A stretch of DNA of 64,000 nucleotides from Vicia villosa. Its lineage: Eukaryota > Streptophyta > Magnoliopsida > Fabales > Fabaceae. Position 1 is the stretch's first letter. Each line of letters opens with the position of its first letter. The translations under genes and the position numbers were made by a program. The notes beneath the pieces were generated by a model that was given only the letters and a program-made list of their open reading frames with translations, was not told where the DNA came from and ran no database searches. This document shows, piece after piece, positions 42,913 through 56,000 of the stretch. The DNA lies in NCBI RefSeq assembly GCF_029867415.1, contig NC_081183.1:64430336-64494335 (forward strand), in the 5' to 3' direction.

Positions 42913-45900
42913 TGTCATACCCCAAAATTTGCCCTCTTATATTCAATCAAAGGTTCCTGAATTGTCCAAGAGCACTCAGGGTTCTATCAATCAAAGCTCC
43001 TCATAATCAAGGATCTCCAAAACTAGGGTTTGCATTTTATCAAAGGAGTTTGAATCTCTAAGCTCTCAAATGGATCTCAAGATATCTCATATGTCTCAAA
43101 ACATCGCCATGTCAAAATTAAAGCTTCAATTCCAAGGATTGCTCATTCAAATGCTTAGATGATCCACAATCGACTAGTTTGAGCTAAAAGTCAACTATGG
43201 CCAAAGTACAGTCAAAACTCCTGACTTTTGGTCAACATCAAGTATTGGAGGTTATATCCATCATTTGATCAAAATTTGATCATGATTCATTAATAAAAAC
43301 TCAGAAATGAACAAACTCAAAAGGTTCAAATTAGGGTTTTTTAAGTAGAAAGTCAGCTGAACTTTGACTGGCCATAACTTTCACATGGAGCAACAAAAAT
43401 TTCCCAACTGAAGCCTGTTTTGAAGGAAATTGGATTCTCTACAACTTTGTCTCTCACAAGCCAAGGCCAGAAATGCTTCATCTGAGAGATATAGTGCAAA
43501 AGATTATAGGTCATCCAAAAAGTCAACAAAAAACACCTTTTGGGTCAAAGCTCATAACTTGAGAATGGAAGATTCAATTGAGATGAAACCAAAAGGGCCA
43601 TTTATAGGACTCTTTGAGCTTTCCAAAAGGTCCAAGAACACTTTCATATGATTAAAATTGAGGGAGATATGCCTTGTCAAAGTTGGCCAAATTTCAGAGA
43701 AATGCATGAAGAAGATATGGCCTAAAATTAAAAATTCTCCAAATGGGCCCATATTTCTTTGATCCAAACATGATTCTAATCTTGTTAGAAGACTCCTGGC
43801 CCAATCCCATGCCATTTTATTTGTTTATTTTATTTATCTTGATTTTTAATTCATTTTAAGTTCAATTTAATTAAAATAAATAATGGAAAATCAAAGATTT
43901 GATCTTAGGTCTATTATGTGATGGAAATATCAAGATTATATCACTATAATTGAACCAAATTTCGTGATTAAAGAGATTGGGAAGAGAATATTGAAATTGG
44001 ACCAAAATTAGAAACATTCAATGATAATGTTCAATCAATTTCCAATTTCCTTGATTCACTATAATCTAATCAAATTTGTAAGCCTAATTGGTTTTTATTA
44101 TATATACAGGAATAACAAATGTAGGAGGGGGATTTTTGGGCGGACTCTGCAGCCTGAGAACCCCTAGCAAACTCAGAAAATTCTCAAAGGCAAGGGAAAT
44201 CTGTTTTGGAGTGGGAGCTTGATTCAAGGTGTCTCGTGGATCCAAACACGTTCTGGAGGCGTTTTTGAACCTTCCCCGATCGTTCACAGGTGATGCAGCA
44301 CCGTGAATCACCACCCTAGAAGTCAAAGTTTACTTATTACTATTCGTTCGATTTCGTCAATTTAAGCATCACAAACGTTGTTTGATTACATGGTTGTATT
44401 CGTATGGATGTGTATGTTGTTTCTGGGCTGTTTCTTTGAAGCTTTAGTGCAGGTACCTTCGTTCACCATTGTTAGGTCAACACGGTTTGAAATTGGGGAT
44501 TCAATATTTATGGAAAATTGGCCCAAACCGTGGGCACCAATGAACTCAGAGAGTAATTTAGACTCGAAAAATGTCTTTGGATTTTATTTATTCTGTGTTT
44601 TTTGTGAGATTCGAATTCACAGGGTTATGGCAACAGAGAAAAAACGTTGCCAAAGGGTCTGAAACTTTTTCCAAAAATCCACGAAAAAGGAGGAAGGTCA
44701 TTGGGTGCGGTTAAATTTTTTAAACTTTTTGAATTATTTGGTTTTGTATATCATGTTTGTTAGAAATTAATATAACAAAAAGAGAAACATGGTGCAATGG
44801 TAAAGGCTAAGGCATGTTACTAACCAGCGTGTCTGGGGTTCGATTCTTCCCCGAAACACCTTTATTTTGTTAATATTTGATTATTAATGTTGTCCACGGA
44901 TCTAGTGCCTCTCACGCATACACGCCCACAAGCCTGCAGCCTACCATGGACTCTCAGAGGACGCCCGCAGGCAATTAGTACCCAGGTTTTATTATTCTTT
45001 TATTTTCTTTTACATATTATTTATATAGTTAATAATTAAAAATTAATATTTTTATATGATTTAATTTTAAAATTACATTAATAATATAATTAAATTAGGA
45101 TTAGGCTTAAGATTATTTCCTGATTATTTCGATTATATCAACTTAATTTATTTAATCAAACTTTAATGGGTAAAAATCACAAGAACCCTAGATAGGTTTA
45201 TCAATGCATTAGGGTTTTCCCAATCCCACTGGCCGTTTTGGCAAAAATATTAGGATTTAATTTATTATTTGCTTCGATTAAATCAATTGATCGCGGTGGG
45301 TAATAATCAATTAATTATTTAATTAATTAAAATAATAAGAACACGTCTATTTTTCTAAATGGTTTTAACCAAATCTATTGGTTACGATGATTATCATATT
45401 TCTCTTTATAAATTCGTTATTATTTGTAATCAAACCTATTGATTATGAGGGATAATGACAAATTAATAATTATTTAAAATATACTCATTTGCTATTCGTG
45501 ACAATCGAATTTATCGATTAGAATGGTTAGAAATCCTTCATTCAATCTGTTAATTATGGTGATCGAACCTATTGATCATCGGGATTAACGGTGACATATT
45601 AAACCAGGGTTGTATGCCATTTAAAACACTCAAACTCATCTCTTCAATACTGCGATTTTCAAAACTACGATAAGGTAATTCAAAATACCTTGCGAACTTC
45701 GCATTTCAAAACTTCGATAAGGTAACTCAAAATACCTTCAACAAATTTCATATCAAAATCTAAGGCGTGCAACCGTGCCTCGAACTACGTAGACTCTGAT
45801 CCTCCATAAGGAGGTACGTAGGCACTTGACAACAAGGCGAGTCCCCTTCCACATAAATCTCATTTTTTCCCGATTCACTTCCTTAGCTATTAACTTAATA

Positions 45901-46018
45901 ATTTTAGCCATAAACCTCCGCCTCTCAATTCAAAACCTTAGGAAAGGGTTAAGAGTGCCTAACACCTTCCCTTGACCTGTTTATAATAACTTACCCATAA
46001 TTCTCTATAACTTCGTAG
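42913..46018 (+). mobile_element. Second LTR of type 2, truncated at its 3' end
   Basis: Starts TGTCATACCCCAAAATTTGC. It follows the D LTR through the ACTACGTAGACTCTGATCC and GTGCCTAACACCTTCCCTTG blocks (about 45785-45980). At about 46018 the match stops, some 80 bp before the expected end with TGTACA and PBS. A TATA box is at about 44099-44107 and a tRNA-like module at 44790-44860. It is either the 3' LTR of D or a separate element. Confidence 0.75.
44790..44862 (+). other. tRNA-like module inside the second type-2 LTR
   Basis: TGGTGCAATGG (A-box like) and GGTTCGATTCT (B-box like, about 44837) are 47 bp apart. GGTG near the left and CACC at the right end could pair. ACTAACCAGC here corresponds to GGTAACCAGC in the other copy, so both derive from one ancestral insert. 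Confidence 0.5.
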
Positions 46019-46984
46019 GGAGTCACTTTGATGCTTCATATCTCTTCAATGGTTGATTTCTAGCCAAAAAATCATATGTGACAAAGTTGTTCATTGGATC
46101 AAAATCTACAACTTTCATGTTGGAAGTTTTTTTCAGTTTGTAGGTGAAATTTTGAGACATTCCCTTCCAAAGTTTGGTAAAAACCACATGAAAACACTTG
46201 AAAAATTTTTAAAGTATGAAAAGTCAAACTTTGACTTTTTGATTCTTGATTGATTTTCTTGATTTTCCTTGATCAAATGGCTTCAAATATCATATATTGA
46301 TGATTTAAAACTTCAAAAGTCATGGTTGACCAAAATTTCCAAAAAGTCAATGGTGATCTTATACAGTTGACTTTTTCAGCTGAATCACGTTTCTGGAGAT
46401 TTCAAGTGAATTAAGCTATCCTCATCAAATGAATGATATGAATGGATCATATTGATTTATTGGAGGATATTGAGCCATGCTTTGAGTTGTGGCACCATGT
46501 CCTGATTAAAAGTCAACTATCTTGGTGAATTAGGTCAAAAACCCTAATTGTCGACCAGATGAAATTGATGACTGTAGATCTTGAATTGAAGTGTAATGCC
46601 TTATGGATATTGTCATATGGATTATTTGAAGATGATTGAAACAATTGATAGGTGCCCTGGAGCTTTTTAGGGTTTCCCAAATGTGGTCCCTGATTTTAGT
46701 CTTTGATGGGCTCAAAACCCTAGATTGGTGAACTAAGCAACCTTGGGCCTAGATGATTGAGTGTCTAATCAATCATAGGTGAATAAAAATGAAGTTTTTG
46801 AGTCCTATGATTGTATTAGAGACTAATCCTTCTATTGATTGATCCTTTGCCTGAGCTCTTTTGTTCTTGAGCACCCTCGACTGGGTATCAGACAAGCAAG
46901 TGACTGCTCTGAGTACCTGTCCTGAGTTTGATGAGGTATTTGATGGTATGACATCTCAGGGGGGGTCAAAATTAGGGTATGACA
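46019..46984 (-). mobile_element. Partial 3' LTR of element C
   Basis: Ends at 46984 in TTAGGGTATGACA, the reverse of TGTCATACCCTAATTTTGACC, the LTR start of this copy. The PPT lies directly outside. A second GTATGACA is found 32 bp inside. The left end at 46019 joins the truncated type-2 LTR and is not a natural LTR end. Confidence 0.7.
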
Positions 46985-46999
46985 GATGCCCCTATTTAA
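46985..46999 (-). promoter_or_regulatory. Polypurine tract of element C
   Basis: Minus-strand CTTAAATAGGGGCATC next to TGTCATACCC; compare TTAAATAGGGGCAGC in element A. Confidence 0.75.
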
Positions 47000-47329
47000 G
47001 TTTCTTTCGTCAGGAGGGAGAAAGATTGACATCTTGATTTCTCCCGTGCGGAAGAGACTTAAATATCAAAGAATTCTCGAATTTTGGGCGTCCATGAGAT
47101 GTCGCAGTGATAATAAAATCCTGGCGCATGACTTGATCCCGTTGTCGCACTCGGCGTGGGATAGGGAGACAAACTCCGGTAGAAATGTGTTATGCGGATT
47201 CTGATGATTGGGTGGCAATATAGAATGCGCAATCCATCTTCTTTAACTAAGCGTTTTAATACTTAGAAAAAGGTAAGCAACCTCCTCTAGCTTCGGATGA
47301 TTAAATCGCGAAACTGGTCTCAGTTGTTA
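47000..47329 (-). other. 3' UTR of C between PPT and array
   Basis: Unique non-coding sequence, no gene seen. It includes CTTTCGTCAGGAGGGAGAAA near 47005-47025, which could fold weakly. Confidence 0.5.
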
Positions 47330-49302
47330 TTTTGGACAATATCTCAGATAAAGAGAGATTCTCCAAAGGTTTGTTTCCTCATCAAACTTCTCATCAGCAC
47401 TTAGAGATGAGATACCATTTGATGGCAATTAAGAAACTTCATCATCTTTTGGAAGATATCTCTGATCAAGAGAAAATCTCCAAGGTTTGTTTCCTCATCA
47501 AACTTCTCATCAGCACTTGGAGATGAGATACCATTTGATGGCAACTAAGAAACTTCATTATCTTTTGGAAGATATCTCTGATCAAGAGAAGATCTCCAAG
47601 GTTTGTTTCCTCATCAAACTTCTCACCAGTACTTAGAGGTGAGATACTATTTGATGGCAACTAAGAAACTTCAATATCTTTTGGAAGATATCTCTGATCA
47701 AGAGAAAATCTCCAAGGTTTGTTTCCTCATAAAACTTCTCATCAGCACTTGGAGATGAGATACCATTTGATGGCAACTAAGAAACTTCATCATCTTTTGG
47801 AAGATATCCCTGATCAAGAGAAAATATCCAAGGTTTGTTTCCTCATCAAACTTCTCATCAGCACTTGGAGATGAGATACCATTTGATGGCAACTAAGAAA
47901 CTTCATCATCATTTGGAAGATATCCCTGATCAAGAGAAAATCTCCAAGGTTTGTTTCCTCCTCAAACTTCTCATCAGCACTTGGAGATGAGATACCATTT
48001 GATGGCAACTAAGAAACTTGATTATCTTTTGGAAGATATCCCTGATCAAGAGAAAATCTCCAAGGTTTGTTTCCTCATTAAACTTCTCATCAGCACTTGG
48101 AGATGAGATACCATTTGATGGTAACTAAGAAACTTCATTATATTTTGGAAGATATCTCTGATCAAGAGAAAATCTCCAAGGTTTGTTTCCTCATCAAACT
48201 TCTCATCAGCACTTGGAGATGAGATACCATTTAATGGCAACTAAGAAACTTCATCATCTTTTGGAAGATATCCCTGATCAAGAGAAAATCTCCAAGGTTT
48301 GTTTCCTTATCAAACTTCTCATCAGCACTTGGAGATGAGATACCATTTGATGGCAACTAAGAAACTTCATCATCTTTTGGAAGATATCCCTAATCAAGAG
48401 AAAATCTCCAAGGTTTGTTTCCTCATCAAACTTCTCATCAGCATTTGGAGATGGATTGACATTTGATGGCAACTAAGAAACTTCATCATCTTTTGGAAGA
48501 TATCTCTGATCAAGAGAAAATCTCCAAGGTTTGTTTCCTCATCAAACTTCTCATCAGTACTTGGAGATGAGATACCATTTGTTGGCAACTAAGAAAGTTC
48601 ATCATCTTTTGGAAGATATCTCTGATCAAGAGAAAATCTCCGAGGGTTGTTTCCTCGTCAAACTTCTCATCAGCACTTGGAGATGAGATACCATTTAATG
48701 GCAACTAAGAAACTTCATTATCTTTTGGAAGATATCTCTGATCAAGAGAAAATCTCCAAGGTTTATTTTCTCGACAAACTTCTCATCAGCACTTGGAGAT
48801 GAGATACCATTTGATGGCAACTAAGAAACTTCATTATCTTTTGGAAGATATCCCTGATCAAGAGAAAATCTCTAAGGCTTGTTTCCTCATCAAACTTCTC
48901 ATCAGCACTTGGAGATGAGATACCATTTGATGGCAACTAAGAAACTTCATCATCTTTTGGAAGATATCCCTGATCAAGAGAAAATCTCCAAGGTTTGTTT
49001 CCTCATCAAACTTTTCATCAGCACATGGAGATGAGATACCATTTGATGGCAACTAAGAAACTTCATCATCTTTTGGAAGATATCTCTGATCAAGAGAAAA
49101 TCTCCAAGGGTTGTTTCCTCATCAAACATCTCATCAGCACTTGGAGATGAGATACCATTTGATGGCAAATAAGAAACTTCATTATCTTTTGGAAGATATC
49201 CCTGATCAAGAGAAAATCTCCAAGGTTTGTTTCCTCACCAAACTTCTCATCAGCACTTGGAGATGAGATACCATTTGATGGCAACTAAGAAACTTCACCA
49301 TG
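47330..49302 (-). repeat. Tandem array, 116-bp unit, about 17 copies (3' UTR of C)
   Basis: Units carrying GATCAAGAGAAAATCTCCAA, TTTGTTTCCTCATCAAAC and GAGATACCATTTGATGGC recur every 116 bp with few changes. The first copy and one near 47600 are the most diverged. 116 is not a multiple of 3, and the row of minus-strand 64-codon frames, one per repeat, is an artefact of the period. It is typical of the hypervariable 3' UTR of Tat/Ogre elements, from which some legume satellites are known to derive. Confidence 0.95.
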
Positions 49303-50913
49303 ATTTCCTTTCAACTTGATGTCTTTGAAGGAATATCCTATGATCATGCGCTTCTTTTGAGGGGCTAATGACTTTGCTTGAAAGTGGACGAACTGTCTTC
49401 GGAAAGAATACTACCATTCACCGACTTATGCCGAGAAAGCCTTGGAAGTGAGCAAATTGTCTTCCGGAAGAAGACTACCATTTGTCGATCCCCTGGGGAG
49501 ATTCCAAGTTACTTCCTTTGACGAAAAAATGTAATTTATTGACCTTGCTGGGGAATTACCAAACTGTTTTCCAGGAGGAAAAACTATCACTCGTCAATTA
49601 TGCCGGGGAATCTGAACTACTTGAGGAAGAACATCGCTTGTCGACTCTGTGAGGAATTCAAATACGAAACAAACTACCTTATTCGAAGGAGAACGCCGAG
49701 TGTCGCTCTGCAGGAGAATCTCAGTCGGGGAATTCCAAAAGTGAACAAACTATCTTATTTTGAAGAAGATATCTATCGCTGATTTTGCTTTGGATTGAAC
49801 CAACTATCTCTTTGAGGGAGATTACCATTTGTTGACTTGTTAGGGATTTCTCAAAGTGAACAAACTATTTTCCTTTGGAAGACCACCATTTGTTAACCTG
49901 CTTGGGGAGATCCTTGCGTATGAACCATCATCATGGAGAAGAAAGTTCTTTCACGGCTTGCCGGGGAAACTCGAGTACATGCCTCGGTGACTCGGGCAGT
50001 AACATTATCAAAGCCTAACTAGACTATGCTAACTATGCAATTATGATGTGCGAAGTATGCATAAATACTATGATAACTATAAAATGTAAAGTGAATGTGA
50101 ATAGAATTGTCGCGGATGTGAAATCCTATGATACAACTTGAATCTTGTGATGATCAGGAGATGTCTTCTTCTTGCAGTTTGCACTCCGTTGAGTTAACTG
50201 GTTACTGGTTGCCCGCTATATGAAGTGAGTAATATGATTTGAACTGAAGATTCGTTATCAGGAGATGTTCGCAAAGCGACCTCATGGGGAAATTTGGGTT
50301 CCCGGAGTCTCAACCGTTTTTGGAGCAACTGTTTGCATTCTTCCTATTGTTTGTAATCCTTAGAAAGAAATTTCACCTTTATTTTGCAAGTAAATTCATT
50401 TTAATTTATGAAAACATTTTGTTTCAAGAAAATGACTGTTAAACTTAAAATGCATTTTAAGAAACTGAATAAGACTTGATTGCAAAGAAAAGGCACAAGG
50501 CTCAAATTATTATTTACGGAATGGTAATCAACCAAATGCTCGATTCCATGGAGTATTTACAAAGTTGGAAATTGGTAATTTTCGGGAAAAGGGCTACGAT
50601 GAAACGTGACTTCCACTCTGAGTTGCGATGTATTCGTGCTTCGTAGAAGATGACCTACTGAGGATGAATACTCTGCTATGGATTTTTTGGATGATCAAGT
50701 TTGTCCTGAACACAGTTACTTGCCATATATCCCTAACTTTTGCGTAAACTACCCCTTTCGGGTTTAAAGTCTACCGGGATTGATTATTATATTTTTTATG
50801 TCTCTAACTTTTGCCTGAATCGCCCTTTCGGGTTTTCGATTCACCGAGACGCTCTTTTTTGCCTAAGCTGCTCTTTGCGAGTTTTCAACTTAGCGAGCTG
50901 TTCTTTTATTTAT
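49303..50913 (-). other. 3' UTR of C between array and integrase
   Basis: No gene. 49320-49990 holds degenerate units around TTGCCGGGGAAT-type sequence with CATTTGTTGAC-like segments, an eroded older array. 50735-50905 has three diverged 60-bp units with CCCTTTCGGGTTTTC-like cores. Confidence 0.6.
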
Positions 50914-52395
50914 TTAGGCGAAGTATTTCTTGACTGCGTCGACGTTCACAGGACGGGTGAATTCTTCTCCATCCATAGTCGCGAGTATTAAGGCTCCTCC
51001 TGAGAAAGCTCTCTTGACCACGTATGGGTCATCATAATTGGGAGTCCATTTCCCTCTTTGTTCATTCTTTGTTGATATAGCTGTCCGTGGCATAAAGCTG
51101 TCATGCATTTTTCTTCGATTAAGTTCAATTCATCGAATCTACTTTGACACCACTCGGCTTCTGTTAATTTTGCCTCCATCAAAACTTTCATTGATGGGAT
51201 CTCAACCTCTATGGGTAGGACTGCCTCCATGCCATATACAAGGGAGAAAGGAGTTGCTCCAGTCGAAGTAGGTACAGATGTACGGTAACCATGAAGAGCA
51301 AACGGGAGCATTTCATGCCAATCTTTGTAAGTGATGACCATTTTCTGAATGATTTTCTTGATGTTTTTGTTAGCTGCTTCTACAGCTCCATTCATCTTTG
51401 GTCTGTAAGGAGATGAGTTGTGATGTTCAATCGTGAATTCTTCACACAGTTCCTTCATCATTTTGTTATCCTGCTAGGAATGCCGTAGCGACATATGATG
51501 TGATTCTTGATAAACCTGACGACAACTTGTCTTGTGACGTTTGCATATGAAGCTGCTTCGACCCACTTGGTGAAATAGTCTATGGCTACCAAGATGAAGC
51601 GATGTCCGTTGGACGCTTTTCGCTCGATCATTCCAATCATGTCGATTCTTCACATGGAGAAAGGCCAAGGGAAGAAATTATATTGAGAAGAGATGGTGGC
51701 ACATGAATTTTATCGGCGTAGATTTGACATTTGTGACACCTTTTCGCATACTGGTAGCAATCTGACTCCATCGTCAGCCAATAATATCCTGCTCTCAGTA
51801 TTTTCCTTGTCATGGTGTGTCCATTGGTGTGAGTACCAAAGGAGCCTTCATGTATTTCTCTCATGAGTGTTTCTGCTTCTTTTCTATCAACGCATCTGAG
51901 CAGAACCATGTCGAAATTTCTCTTGTACAGAACATCTTCATTCAGGAAGAATCTGCCAGCTAACTTTCTCAAAGTTTTTCTATCTTTCTTTGATGCCCCA
52001 AGAGGGTACTCTTGCCTTTGAAGAAAGTTTTTGATGTCGTGATACCACGGTTTGTCGTCGATGATTGCTTCTATTGTGAAAACATGAGCGGGCCTATCCA
52101 GGCGCATAACATTGATCTGAGGAATGTCATTCCAATGATCTATCCTAATCATGGAAGAGAGTGTGGCTAATGCATCAGCCAAGTTATTTTCTTCCCGAGG
52201 AATGTGAAGAAAATCTACCTTGTCGAAGAATGGTAACAATCTTCTCGCGTAGTCTTTGTAAGGGATTAGCCCAGGTTGGCGTGTTCCCCATTCTCCTTTG
52301 ATTTGATTGATGACCAAAGCAGAATCTCCGTATACATCCAAGTGTTTGATTCTTAGATCCACGGCATCTTCGAGACCCATGATGCAAGCTTCATT
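50914..52395 (-). pseudogene. pol: Second RNase H (part) and integrase of element C
   Basis: After the frameshift near 52395 the frame gives GLEDAVDLRIKHLDVYGDSA, then NNLADALA, the C-terminal half of the Tat-type second RNase H. The integrase zinc finger follows (THTNGHTMTRKI ... CHKCQIYAD, about 51860-51700). The core starts at VAIDYFTKWVEAA (first Asp). Around 51470 the segment that should hold the second Asp (TDNG pattern) is deleted, and the frame shifts. The Glu region is kept (NGAVEAANKNIKK). A second deletion near 51100 removes part of the C-terminal domain. The end, GGALILATMDGEE, is typical of Ogre integrase. Integrase would join the DNA copy to the chromosome; this one lacks a catalytic residue. 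Confidence 0.8.
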
Positions 52396-53080
52396 TCGGC
52401 CTCATTGTTTGTGCATTTTAAAGTTAGTCTGGCGGTAAATGGAATATGGGTACCTCGAGGGGTAACAATGATTGCCCCAATTCCTCGCCCTTAAGTATTG
52501 ACAACTCCGTCAAAGATTAAGCCCCACTGGGATCCTATCTCAGGTCCTTTATCTGGTAGTGGCTCGTCGTAATCTTTCATCTTGAGGTACATGACGTCCT
52601 CGTCTAGAAAGTAAAAAATGGTTGATTCATGACCATTGAGTGGGTGGTGAGCCATGTGCTCAGGTAGAATACTTCCTTTCACGGCTTTCTGTGCGTGATA
52701 CTCAATGTCATATTCTGATAACAGCATCTGCCAATGGGCAATTCTCCCAGTTAAGGAAGGCTTCTCAAAGATGTACTTGATTGGATCCATATGGGAGATC
52801 AACCAAGTAGTATGTCTAATCATGTACTGGCGGAGACGCTTGGCAGCCCAGGCCAAAGCACAACAGGTCTTCTCGAGCATGGAGTAGCGGGATTCACAGT
52901 CAGTGAATTTCTTACTCAGGTAGTAAATGACATGCTCTTTTCTTCTCGTCTCGTCTTGCTGTCCAAGGACACAACCCATGGAATCTTCTAAGACGGTTAA
53001 GTACATTATCAAAGGTCTTCCTTCCACAGGAGGAGACAAAATGGGTGGTTCGAGCAGATATTCCTTAATGTTGTCGAACG
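52396..53080 (-). pseudogene. pol: RNase H region of element C, first domain and start of second
   Basis: From the solo-LTR target site the frame reads AFDNIKEYLLEPPIL, then YLTVLEDSMGCVLGQ, YYLSKKFTDCESRYSMLEK and LRQYMIRHTT, the RT-linked RNase H of Ty3/gypsy. After a spacer, GLIFDGVVNT (about 52520-52491) opens a second, archaeal-like RNase H, a mark of the Tat group. A TAA stop at 52491 and a 1-bp-type frameshift near 52395 (at NNEAE, where the family has an aromatic residue before the Glu pair) break it. Upstream it continues in RT on the other side of the inserted LTR. Confidence 0.8.
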
Positions 53081-53085
53081 CTTTC
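53081..53085. other. Target-site duplication of the solo LTR, left copy
   Basis: CTTTC, repeated at 58314-58318. It proves that 53086-58313 arrived as one insertion. Confidence 0.9.
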
Positions 53086-56000
53086 TGTCGCACGCTCGCG
53101 AAAAATGAACAGAGTCGCCACCAATATATTTATCCCATAAGGGAAAGGAATATCAGAAAACCTAACAAAGGAAGGAACAGGGTCTTGCGACCAGAGAATC
53201 AAGGTACGGGAGTCGGTTACGCAAGGGGAAGGTGTTAGCACCCCTCGCGCCCATCGTACTCGATGGTATCCACCTATGTTTGTTTCTATCTAAAGGGTGT
53301 GTACTATGTCTATGTCTATATGCGAATGAATGCAAAAGAAATACGGGGAAAAGAAGGAATTATTTACAAATGTGCTCGTTCAAGCCCCGCGACTTGATGC
53401 CTACGTATCCCTTTCAGGAATCAGAGCGCCGTAGTTCGGCTCAATATTTTTGTTTGTTTTTGTGTTTTTTAGTTGGGCGGAGTTAACGCTCGCGCTCTTG
53501 CATAAGGGATCGACCTAGGATGCAATGGAACGGAGATAACAATGCCCTTAAGAAAGGAGAGAGGAGAGAGAGTTTGAGTGTTTCGAGGAAATCCCTAAAG
53601 CAAGGGAAACTCGAGTTACTCTATGGTTTGTGTTTTTTAGAATTTGGGAACTTACGCTCGAATGGAACCCTAAAGCAAGGGAGATCCAAGCACTCGAACA
53701 TTCCCTAAAGCAAGGGGTGTTCAAGCTTCCATTCCCTTTTTAAGATTTTCACTTTGTTTATTAGTGTTTTAAGTGTTTTCTTTGTATTTTTTATGGGGAA
53801 TTTATTTCAAGTATTTATTAGATGTTTTAGTGTTGTAAAGAAAAAAAAACTAGCCTAAGTATGAAGGGAATTTCTACCTGATGTTATCATGGTTTCTACC
53901 TAAGGTTAGGAGTAAAAGAATATGAAAAATAAAGCGCTAAGTAGAATATTGAAAATAGCATAAAAGCATGAAATCGAACAAGTCAAAATATGGCGCGAAA
54001 GTGAATCAAAAGTACTATTATTTTTATATTGGTTTTTATGAAAGAAGTTGAATTTTTAATCAAGCTAAAGAAGCTAAAATGTAAACCTAAAGCTAACATT
54101 TTTTTATGAACATTTTTCTATGTCAAAAATTGGATTAAAGTCTAGAACTAATAGGAGAAAAATGGCATCTTTATTACTAAAAGAAATGAGTAAAATTTAT
54201 TTAAAAAACCTAAGTTCTACTAATAAAAACAAAGAGTCAGGAGGGTGTTAAATTGAAACTATGGGCGCAGGAAGAAAACTGGCGCAGAGGCCCAAGGAAT
54301 GAAGCCCAATAGCTTGTTTTTGTTTCAGATCCTCTCTATGTCAAAAGCGGAAGTGTGATGGGCCAGGTGGGGTGTAGAAAACGGAATTATGCTAGGCCCG
54401 GGATAGTTTTTTTTGTGTGTGGTTTCTTGCAACTAAAAAATGATGCGTGGGCCTAAGAATTTCAACCGTAAATCGGCCCAGGGGATTTTTACTTCAGATT
54501 CAGCCAAAAGAGATGGTGCGTGGGTTAGAGTGGGGTGAGCCTAGCAAATCGTTGAAGGCCCATTGGAACTTGATCCAGATTCAGATTAGTTTGTTCTATT
54601 CAAACTCCAATACAGATTAACAATTAACTTCTATTATTCACATTAATCAGGTTTAACGCTAACATTTCAATCAATTAACCTAAACAAATTAATTACAAAA
54701 ACACATTAATTAAAAGAGGAATTAGGGTAAGGATTTGTGACCGTTCAGCTTCTTTGAACGAGTCTCGTTCACTTTCACGATGAACTCTGCGGCGGCGGAG
54801 ATTCGATTGCTCCGGTGAACTCATTCCCTTTCGTCGATGCTACGACGGTGAAGACCTCCATCTCAGTTTTTCGATTCAAGCTTCCACGGTCTCCACTCTC
54901 AAATATCTCTCCGCCTCTCACCGCCGTAAACCTCTTCGCTTCAATCACTTCTCCTCAATCAAACTCTCCGTCCCAAGCTTTCCGCTCTGATTCAATCAAA
55001 GCAATATAACAACCTCACGCCCTCGTCTCTGAACTCAACTCTCCGATTAGCTCTCCTCTCAGACGAATCTCTCTCGATTAGCTCTCACTCTCGCTCCGCT
55101 CTTGCCTCTCTCCGATTCAATCTTTTGCTCTGTTCTTGAGGATCCTTGCTGTATCGAAGGTGATGGCAGTGAAACAAATTGTTATGTGAAGCGAAGATTG
55201 TTACGATGCGTATTGTTGTTGAGGACGTATGAAGATGAATCGGAGATTGACGCAGAACGTTGAACTGTCGCGTGGGAATTCTACAGTGAAGATGAAGATT
55301 TCGTTCTGGTGATGATTCTTGTGATGTTGATGATTTTCTGAGGAGATTCTGAAAGAACTCGAGAGAGTGAAGAATCACGATAAAGTTTGTTACATTATGA
55401 GGTGAGTTCCAATCTTTGTTTTTAGTTACGATTCTTCTTCTCTTTTCCTCTTTCCCTTTTCTGATTCTTTTTCTGTTGGTATATGAATGATGATGAAGAA
55501 GTTCTAAGATGGGAGAATGGTGATGGAGGTAACAATGGTGTGAAGGTGGAGGATGAAGAACGGAGTGAAGTGATGATTATGGTGCGTGTGGAGAAGAAGA
55601 GAGTGGAGGTAACAATGGTGTGTGAGAGTGTTTTGGCGTGAGTTGAATTGTGAAGATGGAGAATGAGTGTGTAGTTTGAAATATAGAGGGAAGTCTTGTT
55701 ATATAGGTTGAGGGAGGAGGATTGATGGCCTTTGGATCGGGATTCTGTTAGGGATTTTGGAGGGTGGAGATTGATTCGGTTACAGTTAGTTTTGATTCTG
55801 TTTTGGTTGTTAGGATTAGAAGAAGTTGGTTAGAGAGCTGTTATGACAGTTATTCTGAATGTAGAAGTTAGTTATGGAATTCAGTTAGTGAGGTTTGTTA
55901 TAAAGCTGTAAGTTTCCTAACTGTGAGGGAAGTTAGTTAGTGGTTATGGAGGTTATAGTTAGTTATGAAAGTAGTTAATGGTTACTTAGGTAGTTGAAAG

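Noticed and set aside
44786..44862. Functional tRNA gene
   Set aside because: A- and B-box motifs are present, but no clean cloverleaf or anticodon arm could be folded, and the LTR context suggests a derived insert.
47466..49284. Row of similar 64-codon open frames on the minus strand
   Set aside because: They recur with the 116-bp repeat and simply reflect its sequence. The period is not a multiple of 3, so they do not form one protein.
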